NCBI GenBank assembly: GCA_934276695.1
Contig: CAKQTF010000056.1
Span: 1-6,723, forward strand
Reading direction: 5' to 3'
DNA from: an uncultured Spirochaetales bacterium
Lineage (GTDB): Bacteria > Spirochaetota > Spirochaetia > Sphaerochaetales > Sphaerochaetaceae
Length of the DNA: 6,723 nt
This document shows, piece after piece, positions 1 to 6,723 of this stretch (position 1 is its first letter; the number at the start of each line of letters is the position of its first letter). The notes beneath the pieces were generated by a model that had not been told where the DNA came from, searched no databases, and saw only the letters and a list, made by a program, of their open reading frames with translations. The position numbers were made by a program, and so were the translations under genes.

Positions 1-951
1 CGCATCCATGAGGGCTCCATTCTTCCTTGCATCCGGATCCAGAGAGAGCACATCTTCCTGATGCGCGCCATCAAGTAGGCTTCTGAATGCATCAAAGCCG
101 AAGGCGAGGGAGAGCACGACTGCTCCGACTGCACTTGTTGAGGAATATCTTCCGCCGATATAGTCATCAATGAAGAATGACTTAAGCATTCCATCATCAG
201 ATGCAAGAGGACTTGTCTTGCTTGTAACGGCAACCATGTGCTTTCCTGCATCAAATCCCTCTATCGGGGCTTTTCTCAGTGTTTCAAGCACCAGATCCCT
301 GTTTGTCAGTGTCTCCTGTGTTGTTCCGCTCTTCGATACAAGGATGAACAGCGTTCTCTCTAAATCAAGGGATGAGATGACATCCGCAGCATCATCAGGA
401 TCGACATTGGAGATGAAATGCCCGCTGAGCATCTTCACTCCTCTTCCTTTTGCCCATCCCCTGAGCGCAAGGTACAGTGCTCTTGGTCCGAGATCTGAAC
501 CGCCGATTCCGATCTGGCAGACAGATGTGAATTCCTTTCCTGTGGAGCCTTTGATCTGCCCGCTTCTGACTCTGTCTGAGAATTCCCTTATCTTAGCCAG
601 TTCTCCCTGATAGAACAGATCCTTATCCTCGCCGTCAGCAATGATCTTCTCTCCGAGCACATTCCCTCTTGTAAGGTGATGCAGGACAAGGCGCTTCTCA
701 CCTGGATTCATCATCTCGCCTGATAGCACAGCCCTGTATTTCCCGATGAGATCCATCTCGTCAGATAATGCCTGCAGCTTTCCGAGCTCTTCATCTCCGA
801 TAGGCATTGCTGCCCAGTTGTAGCTCAGTCCGCCTCCGAGTGCTATATTGCATTCCCCGATTCTGTCAGCTGAGAGCAGATCCCTTATGCTCTTTACAGG
901 CCCATTCAGAGACCTGAATGATTCTGCTTTGTCTAGATTAATGTAGTCCAT
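1..951 (-). CDS. pgi: Glucose-6-phosphate isomerase, C-terminus cut by window edge
   Basis: Interconverts glucose-6-phosphate and fructose-6-phosphate in the cytoplasm (glycolysis and gluconeogenesis). Translating the minus strand from the ATG at 951 gives 317 open codons running off the left edge. Family motifs appear in order: the IGIGGSDLGP sugar-phosphate loop at residues 147-156, SKSGTTQET at 206-214 (SIS-type phosphate binding), and DYIGGRYSSTSAVG at 263-276, which fits the PROSITE phosphoglucose isomerase signature 1. The remaining C-terminal part, with the catalytic Glu, the second signature and the C-terminal Lys, lies outside the window. The start is chosen because it overlaps the argR stop by one base (TGATG), as in translational coupling; no strong Shine-Dalgarno is visible in front of it. 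It is probably cotranscribed with argR. The identity is secure; only the missing end is unknown. Confidence 0.96.
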   Translation of the reverse strand, partial: MDYINLDKAESFRSLNGPVKSIRDLLSADRIGECNIALGGGLSYNWAAMPIGDEELGKLQALSDEMDLIGKYRAVLSGEMMNPGEKRLVLHHLTRGNVLGEKIIADGEDKDLFYQGELAKIREFSDRVRSGQIKGSTGKEFTSVCQIGIGGSDLGPRALYLALRGWAKGRGVKMLSGHFISNVDPDDAADVISSLDLERTLFILVSKSGTTQETLTNRDLVLETLRKAPIEGFDAGKHMVAVTSKTSPLASDDGMLKSFFIDDYIGGRYSSTSAVGAVVLSLAFGFDAFRSLLDGAHQEDVLSLDPDARKNGALMDA

Positions 952-1421
952 CAGTCATTTATCTCTGGAATCCTTGAATTGAAAGAGTCCAGAAGATCCT
1001 CCTTGCTCATTCCTTCCCTAAGGATGATGAATATTGTATCGTCTCCTGCAACGGAGCCGAGAATCTCAGGAAGCGCCAGTACATCAAGGGCAAAGCCGAC
1101 GCTGTTTGCGTGTCCTGGCCTTGTCTTGATTACTCCGAAGTTCCCGGAGAATTCAATAGATATGATACCTCTTCTTACATCCTGTATGTAACTTTTTTCA
1201 GATTCGCTTACTAGGTCATTCTCAGGAAGCGCATAGTAGTATCCTGACCATCCATCAGAGATCTTTCCTACCTTGAGCATCTTAAGATCTCTTGAGAGCG
1301 TTGCCTGCGTGACATTGAATCCCTCTTTCTTCAGCATCTCAAGAAGCGTGTCCTGATTGTCAATCCTGTTGTTCTTGATCAGCTCCTTCACTATGGATAA
1401 TCGGTTGTGTCTTTCTTTCAT
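951..1421 (-). CDS. argR: Arginine repressor ArgR
   Basis: Arginine-sensing transcription factor of the ArgR/AhrC family, 156 residues, a normal family length. Residues 1-70 form the winged-helix DNA-binding domain, with the characteristic TQATLSRDLK segment at 38-47. Residues 80-156 form the oligomerisation and arginine-binding domain, with RPGHANSVGFALD at 101-113 and GSVAGDDTIF at 122-131; the GDD pair contacts L-arginine in known members. The ATG at 1421 is preceded by AAAAGGA with an 8-base spacer, so the start is well supported. The known family binds as a hexamer to paired ARG boxes, repressing arginine synthesis and sometimes activating catabolism. A strong ARG box sits at 1434-1451, so autoregulation is likely. 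The gene overlaps the downstream pgi start by one base. No other arginine gene is in the window, so its targets cannot be judged here. Confidence 0.96.
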   Translation of the reverse strand: MKERHNRLSIVKELIKNNRIDNQDTLLEMLKKEGFNVTQATLSRDLKMLKVGKISDGWSGYYYALPENDLVSESEKSYIQDVRRGIISIEFSGNFGVIKTRPGHANSVGFALDVLALPEILGSVAGDDTIFIILREGMSKEDLLDSFNSRIPEIND

Positions 1422-1433
1422 TACTGCAGTCCT

Positions 1434-1451
1434 TTTGCATTTTTATGCAAT
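1434..1451 (-). promoter_or_regulatory. ARG box (ArgR operator) upstream of argR
   Basis: On the minus strand the bases read ATTGCATAAAAATGCAAA. The core TGCAT-wwww-ATGCA (1436-1449) is a perfect 14-base palindrome apart from the AT-only centre. It matches the E. coli core TGAATwwwwATTCA except for one symmetric change in each half, and it is close to the B. subtilis CATGAATAAAAATKCAAK form. It abuts the argR ribosome binding site and falls just downstream of the predicted start of transcription, a good position for repression. Family knowledge predicts a second box nearby; only a degenerate TGCATAAAGCA is visible, at 1477-1487. Confidence 0.75.
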
Positions 1452-1459
1452 CTATATAC

Positions 1460-1488
1460 AGAATATAAAAAATTAATGCATAAAGCAA
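1460..1488 (-). promoter_or_regulatory. Candidate sigma-70 promoter for argR-pgi
   Basis: On the minus strand TTGCTT (1488-1483) and TATTCT (1465-1460) are 17 bases apart, in a very A+T-rich stretch. Transcription would start near 1453, right at the edge of the ARG box. Neither hexamer is a perfect match, so this is the best of several possibilities in the region rather than a firm call. Confidence 0.4.
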
Positions 1489-1555
1489 TAAAAAGAAGAT
1501 GCCTGGGATCCTGATAAGTCTGGAAAGCTTCTGGATATTGTCATAGACTCTGGGT

Positions 1556-1984
1556 ATGGCCGGTTTCATTGCAGTGCTATCAATTTCCATTCTGCTGCTT
1601 ATTTTCCTCTCAGTCTCTGTGTCCTGGGCTCTGAGATGGCAGATGAGGATTGATGGATATGCTGATATCTACCGGAAGCGCTCTGAGCGCAGGGCTGTAT
1701 ATATAAAGGATAATTACAGTGCTGACAGCAGGGCTGCTTCTCTCTGTGATGAGGTGATCGGAGCATGCTCCCTCTCTGAGCGCTTCCGGCTTGATGAGCT
1801 ACTGACATCCAGCATCTCTGGATATGAGGATTCCGTCCTCGATGGATTTGAAGAGGAGCTCAGGAGCTACTATTCATTATACAGGGACTTTGCTGAAGAG
1901 TTCCGGAAAAAGGGAAGACGATGGTATGGCAGGATTGTTTATCCGATTCTGGGCATGAGATGCCGGGGTCGCTTTGACCTCTGA
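1556..1984 (+). CDS. Small membrane-anchored protein of unknown function
   Basis: I do not recognise this 142-residue protein. Residues 3-25 are a hydrophobic helix (FIAVLSISILLLIFLSVSVS follows the start), best read as one membrane anchor or an uncleaved signal. The rest is soluble, rich in Arg, Glu and Ser and mostly predicted helical, with a Tyr-rich stretch near residues 105-109 and a basic RKKGRRW patch at 117-123. The layout (N-terminal anchor, helical body, C-terminal hydrophobic patch then a Phe) is loosely like LemA proteins, but the LemA motifs are not evident, so this is only a weak suggestion. An in-frame TAG at 1544 limits the start; ATG 1556 is the first ATG but has no good Shine-Dalgarno, and GTG 1574 is possible. 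Its end overlaps the next gene by 11 bases, so it is very likely the first gene of the operon. Confidence 0.75.
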   Translation: MAGFIAVLSISILLLIFLSVSVSWALRWQMRIDGYADIYRKRSERRAVYIKDNYSADSRAASLCDEVIGACSLSERFRLDELLTSSISGYEDSVLDGFEEELRSYYSLYRDFAEEFRKKGRRWYGRIVYPILGMRCRGRFDL

Positions 1985-2627
1985 TCTTATTTATCTTGCA
2001 ATATCGTTTCTTTATATCGGCATCCTTGTCCTCATAGGACTGATACTCTACCGCTGCCTCCATGTAAGGGCAGAAGGTGTCCGTAAGTTCATACATATAC
2101 TGACTTCTCTCTGGATATTCATAGTCGAATACAGGCTGTCATCTCCTTGGGCTAAGCTGATCGGGCCTTTTCTCTTTACAATAATAAATGGCCTGTTCTC
2201 AAGGTCTAGGTTCAGCTATCTTCTTGGAATGGATGACAGGGAAAGGGGAAATGGACTCATGTACTATCCCCTGTCGATATTCATCCTCGTGCTGCTTGAG
2301 ATAGCCGGAGTACTCTCTCCATCTTCTGTGATTGCTGGAGTGCTTGTGATGGGATGGGGGGACGGCCTTGCTGCTCTTGCTGGCTCCAGATTCGGACGCA
2401 ATAGCTATCTTGTATATGGGAAATATAAGAAAAGCATTGAGGGGACTGCTGTGATGTTTGCCGCCTCTGCTGTCATCATTGTTATATTCACTGATATGGA
2501 ATGGTATTATGCAGCCTCTGTGGCTTTCGTCGCAGCTCTGATGGAGAATGTCACACCTCTGGGACTTGATAATCTATCTGTTCCGATTATAGTATCATTG
2601 CTTTCGGAGGTCATATGCTCTCTATAA
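1974..2627 (+). CDS. Dolichol/phytol kinase-family membrane protein (VTE5/Sec59-like)
   Basis: Integral membrane protein of 217 residues with about six or seven hydrophobic helices. Diagnostic motifs of the CTP-dependent polyprenol kinase family are in order: RKFIH at 37-41, GWGDGLAALAGSRFG at 127-141, KKSIEGT at 152-158 and ENVTPLGLDNLSVP at 191-204 (the family's DN-x-x-x-P end). Known members phosphorylate a long-chain or isoprenoid alcohol (dolichol, phytol, farnesol) using CTP at the membrane; related phosphatidate cytidylyltransferases share the fold and are often confused with it. The substrate here cannot be read from sequence. An in-frame TGA at 1956 leaves TTG 1974 as the first usable start, with CCGGGG five bases ahead as a weak ribosome site; translation is probably coupled to the preceding gene (11-base overlap) and it overlaps the next gene by 13 bases. 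Confidence 0.85.
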   Translation: MTSDLIYLAISFLYIGILVLIGLILYRCLHVRAEGVRKFIHILTSLWIFIVEYRLSSPWAKLIGPFLFTIINGLFSRSRFSYLLGMDDRERGNGLMYYPLSIFILVLLEIAGVLSPSSVIAGVLVMGWGDGLAALAGSRFGRNSYLVYGKYKKSIEGTAVMFAASAVIIVIFTDMEWYYAASVAFVAALMENVTPLGLDNLSVPIIVSLLSEVICSL

Positions 2628-3434
2628 CAGGGTTCATTGATAATGCCATTTCTGGAATAGCGCTCTGGGAGAGGCTTCTTATTTATGTAGCTATCATCGC
2701 AGGAATGGCGTTTCTTGCAAGGCGGAAGCATCTGCTGTCTGTAAGCGGGACAGTGACAGCTGCTGTGATGGGGCTTTCCATCCTGCTTATCGGCGGGTTT
2801 TCCGCATTCTTCATGCTGCTTTTCTTCTTTATCTCCTCATCGCTTCTAGGTAAGGCGATCGGAGGCAGGAATGAAATAGAAGCGAAAGGCAATGAGCGGG
2901 ACTGCTTCCAGGTCCTTGCGAATGGGCTTCCTGCATTCATTGCACTGCTGCTGTCGTTCATGACTCAGCACCACGATGCATTCCTGATTGCATTTGCATG
3001 CTCGCTTGCAGAGGCTGAAGCAGATACATTCGCAGGCGATATCGGATTCCTGAGCCATAAGGATCCTGTCTCGATCCTGACATTCACTAAGGTCCCAAAA
3101 GGATTATCCGGCGGGGTCACTCTCCTTGGCATAGCAGGATCCGCCGTAGGGGCAATGCTTATTTCCACTCTTTTCATAGGCACTTATTATCTTTCATTGC
3201 CGGTCTTTGCGCTGATTGCCTCATCCGGGGTCATCGGTGCGCTTCTTGATTCACTGCTCGGTGCGTCCGTCCAGGTCCATTACAGGGATTCTTCTGGATG
3301 CCTGACTGAGCATAGGTATGACAGTGAAGGCAGGGAGAATGAGAGGGCAAGGGGGATTCCCTTCATTGACAACGATATGGTTAATATGATCTCAGGGCTG
3401 TTTTCAGGGACAATCGGCGCTGTGTTTGCATATA

Positions 3435-3445
<11 letters not shown>
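2615..3445 (+). CDS. DUF92-family membrane protein (VTE6-like isoprenyl-phosphate kinase)
   Basis: A 276-residue protein with about six membrane helices and all the landmarks of the DUF92/TIGR00297 family: FQVLANG at 98-104, ADTFAGDIG at 136-144, VPKGLSGGVTLLG at 160-172, GALLDSLLGASVQ at 208-220 and a closing NDMVNMISGLF at 253-263. The plant and cyanobacterial members (VTE6) are phytyl-phosphate kinases, making phytyl diphosphate from the product of VTE5. A kinase acting on another prenyl phosphate is therefore a reasonable inference here, but most bacterial members are uncharacterised. ATG 2615 is preceded by GGAGG with a short 4-base spacer, inside the end of the polyprenol kinase gene (13-base overlap). 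It is the last gene of the operon; no convincing terminator follows before groEL. Confidence 0.88.
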
Positions 3446-5159
<1,714 letters not shown>

Positions 5160-5177
5160 TAAGCTCTTATACCGAAG

Positions 5178-5207
5178 ATCCTCACTTCGCTGAAGTGGGG
5201 ATTTTTC
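5178..5207 (+). terminator. Rho-independent terminator after groEL
   Basis: ATCCTCACTTC (5178-5188) pairs with GAAGTGGGGAT (5192-5202) through 11 positions, one of them a T-G wobble, around a GCT loop, and is followed by a run of T (5202-5206). It starts 19 bases after the groEL stop and separates groEL from yajC-secD. Confidence 0.9.
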
Positions 5208-5230
5208 ATGCATGGTGGCTGCCTATATCC

Positions 5231-5259
5231 TTGACCTATGGTCCGATAGATGGTAGTTT
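5231..5259 (+). promoter_or_regulatory. Candidate promoter for yajC
   Basis: TTGACC (5231-5236), a five-of-six match to the -35 consensus, lies 17 bases before TAGTTT (5254-5259), a poor -10. Its position after the groEL terminator and about 30 bases before the yajC start makes a promoter necessary somewhere here; the exact hexamers are uncertain. Confidence 0.35.
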
Positions 5260-5288
5260 TCTTATTATCGACAAAAAAGAGGTATGAA

Positions 5289-5711
5289 ATGAACGCATTA
5301 CTTGCTTTAATGGCTGCAGATCCATCTGCTTCTACTTCAGGTTCTATGGTCACAACACTGGTGACATTCGTATTGATTATTCTTATTTTCTATTTCCTGA
5401 TCATCAGACCACAGAAAAAGAGAGACAAAGAAGCAAAGGCAATGCTTGATTCAATCAAGAAGGGCGATAAGGTTGTGACTATCGGCGGCATACATGGCAC
5501 AGTTGTCACAGTCAAGGAGTCTACTGTCGTCATCAAAGTCGATGACAGTGCAAGGATTGAATTCTCAAAGAGCGCAATCTCGACAGTGACAAACAAGGAT
5601 GCAGCAAAGAGTGCTCCAAAGAAGGAAAAGGCTGATGAGCCAAAGCAGGAGCAGGCTGCTGAAGAGGCAAAGCCTGAGGCTGCTGCAGGGACTACTGAAG
5701 AGACAAAATAA
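5289..5711 (+). CDS. yajC: Preprotein translocase accessory subunit YajC
   Basis: Small membrane partner of SecD and SecF in the Sec translocon-associated complex. The 140 residues comprise a short N-terminal segment, one membrane helix at about 21-40 (VTTLVTFVLIILIFYFLIIR) followed by the hallmark RPQKKRDKEAK, and the conserved cytoplasmic domain (KKGDKVVTIGGIHGTVV at 58-73, ending near 100). Residues 104-140 form an extra Ala/Glu/Lys/Pro-rich, probably disordered tail that many YajC proteins lack. The start at 5289 is chosen because GAGG sits six bases ahead of it; an in-frame ATG at 5250 would add 13 residues but has no ribosome site and would overlap the likely promoter. It sits directly before secD, the usual order. 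Confidence 0.95.
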   Translation: MNALLALMAADPSASTSGSMVTTLVTFVLIILIFYFLIIRPQKKRDKEAKAMLDSIKKGDKVVTIGGIHGTVVTVKESTVVIKVDDSARIEFSKSAISTVTNKDAAKSAPKKEKADEPKQEQAAEEAKPEAAAGTTEETK

Positions 5712-5747
5712 AACTAAGGCACTTTCTAGTGTTTTATGGCTTTTGAA

Positions 5748-5774
5748 GGGCAGGAGAGATCTTGCCCGTTTTTT
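5748..5774 (+). terminator. Terminator-like hairpin between yajC and secD
   Basis: GGGCAGGA (5748-5755) pairs with TCTTGCCC (5760-5767), with one G-T wobble, around a GAGA (GNRA) loop, followed by G and six T (5769-5774). It has the shape of an intrinsic terminator but lies inside what should be one operon, 18 bases before the secD start, so it may act as a partial terminator or attenuator or protect the yajC message end. Confidence 0.7.
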
Positions 5775-5792
5775 CCTTATGGGAGGATTGCT

Positions 5793-6723
5793 TTGAAAAA
5801 AACAGGACGCATAATGCTGGTCTTGCTTGTTATAGTGGTTGCAGGGATGCTGCTTTATCCTACGATCCGATGGTATTGCTTTGTCGATTCAGGCATGAAG
5901 GAGCTCGCTGCAGGGACTAACCTGCAGATCCGTGAATACTCAAGAGGCCAGGCATCGAGGGATGTCAGGGAGCTCAAGGCACTTTTTGCCTCATCTCCTG
6001 ATTCTGCTGTCCCTGAGAAGTTCAGGGCTCTGATTCCGGCAGCTAAGGCTGCGCTGAAGAAGTCTGGAAAGCAGAATCCGAAGGAATGGACAGTAAGAGC
6101 GCTTCTGACATCATTCGATAGTGAGAGCTCATGCTTTAAGGCTGCTGAGGCTGTATACAGGGATGAGCTCATGAGCGTCAAGAGCCTCTCCTCGAGAGTG
6201 CTTCAGCTTGGACTTGATCTCAGAGGCGGCATGTCGGTCCTTCTTGAGGCTGATACTGCCGGCTTTGAGGAGAAGAACGGATACAGCCCATCTGCTTCCG
6301 AACTGTCAGGGCTTCTTTCTGAGGATATAGAGATACTCACATCGAGGATAGACCAGTTCGGCGTTTCTGAGCCTGATATAAGGCTTCAGGGAAGCGATCA
6401 GATCCTCATAGAGATCCCTGGAGAGGCTGATCCTGAGAGAGTGAACTCCTTCCTCAGAGGCAGTGGCTCCCTTACATTCCAGCTTGTCGACAGCGCTCTT
6501 ACCAAGGAAGTAAATGCTGCATATAAGAGAAATCCAAGCTCTGTGTTCAGTGATGATGGGACAATGGTACAGCCTGACTATATACCGGAGGGCAAGACGC
6601 TTGCCGGCTACTATACAGAAGATGAATATGGAATCGAGACGCTTGATAGCCTAGTTGTGATAAACAATGAGATAGGGCTTGATGGAATACATCTGGACAG
6701 TGCTGAGGTCAGTAGGGACAGCC
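5793..6723 (+). CDS. secD: Protein translocase subunit SecD, C-terminus cut by window edge
   Basis: SecD, with SecF, uses the proton or sodium gradient to pull secreted proteins through the Sec channel. 310 codons are present before the right edge. Residues 5-25 are the first membrane helix. A long periplasmic segment of about 110 residues follows, then LGLDLRGGMSVLLEAD at 139-154 and the first ferredoxin-like P1 repeat with RIDQFGVSEPDIRLQGSDQ and ILIEIPGEADPERV, all hallmark SecD sequence. The remaining P1 region and the five C-terminal helices lie outside the window, and secF is expected next. TTG 5793 is taken as the start because GGGAGG lies six bases before it; the first ATG in frame would cut into the first helix. 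The long segment before LGLDLRGG recalls spirochaete SecD. Confidence 0.95.
   Translation, partial: MKKTGRIMLVLLVIVVAGMLLYPTIRWYCFVDSGMKELAAGTNLQIREYSRGQASRDVRELKALFASSPDSAVPEKFRALIPAAKAALKKSGKQNPKEWTVRALLTSFDSESSCFKAAEAVYRDELMSVKSLSSRVLQLGLDLRGGMSVLLEADTAGFEEKNGYSPSASELSGLLSEDIEILTSRIDQFGVSEPDIRLQGSDQILIEIPGEADPERVNSFLRGSGSLTFQLVDSALTKEVNAAYKRNPSSVFSDDGTMVQPDYIPEGKTLAGYYTEDEYGIETLDSLVVINNEIGLDGIHLDSAEVSRDS

Noticed and set aside
170..610. Open frame of 146 codons on the plus strand
   Set aside because: It is antisense to pgi, whose minus-strand translation carries all the family motifs; the plus-strand product is Ser/Pro-rich nonsense with no ribosome site.
1477..1487. Second ARG box (TGCATAAAGCA)
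   Set aside because: It has one good half-site but its arms are too close together and its right half is incomplete; kept only as a remark under the main box.
1360..1590. Minus-strand frame of 76 codons with a hydrophobic stretch, overlapping the argR start
   Set aside because: The hydrophobic part comes from translating the A+T-rich promoter region; it overlaps argR and the plus-strand gene start and has no ribosome site.
5250..5288. Longer yajC start at 5250
   Set aside because: No ribosome site ahead of it and the extra 13 residues are not YajC-like; the start at 5289 has GAGG at ideal spacing.
5716..5735. Second hairpin after yajC (AAGGCACT with AGTGTTTT around TTCT)
   Set aside because: Only four Watson-Crick pairs near the loop, then two G-T wobbles and two A-T pairs; too weak to call beside the clear hairpin at 5748-5774.
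5855..6181. Minus-strand frame of 108 codons
   Set aside because: Antisense to the first third of secD, which is well identified by its motifs and ribosome site.

Overview
The window reads as chromosomal DNA from a spirochaete, most likely from the Treponema/Sphaerochaeta side of the phylum. The assignment rests on remembered family resemblance, not a search. The GroEL reads like treponemal GroEL at its N-terminus and through the apical domain. SecD has the long first periplasmic segment (about 110 residues between the first membrane helix and the LGLDLRGG motif) whose wording resembles spirochaete SecD. Nothing looks mobile: no insertion sequence, phage gene, CRISPR array, tRNA or rRNA was seen, and coding density is high.

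Layout. (1) Positions 1-1421, minus strand: argR (arginine repressor) followed by pgi (glucose-6-phosphate isomerase, cut by the left edge). The argR stop and pgi start share one base. A near-perfect ARG box lies just upstream of argR. (2) Positions 1556-3445, plus strand: three tightly overlapping genes. They encode a small single-helix membrane protein of unknown function, a dolichol/phytol-kinase-family membrane protein (VTE5/Sec59-like), and a DUF92-family membrane protein (VTE6-like). The last two are the most interesting content, because in plants the matching families carry out successive phosphorylations of an isoprenoid alcohol. (3) Positions 3528-5159, plus strand: a stand-alone groEL with a strong ribosome binding site, no groES beside it, no CIRCE element, and a clear terminator after it. 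(4) Positions 5289-6723, plus strand: yajC and then secD (cut by the right edge), the start of the SecDF-YajC secretion-accessory operon, with an intrinsic-terminator-like hairpin between the two genes.

How the parts may work together. ArgR probably represses its own promoter and, through the overlap, may couple pgi expression to arginine levels. The three-gene operon may phosphorylate a polyprenol or isoprenol stepwise to its diphosphate (an inference from families). The groEL and yajC-secD units are housekeeping protein-folding and export genes. No gene-free gap exceeds about 135 bases. Strong candidates for a wholly new system were not found; the polyprenol-kinase pair with its unknown partner is the best lead.
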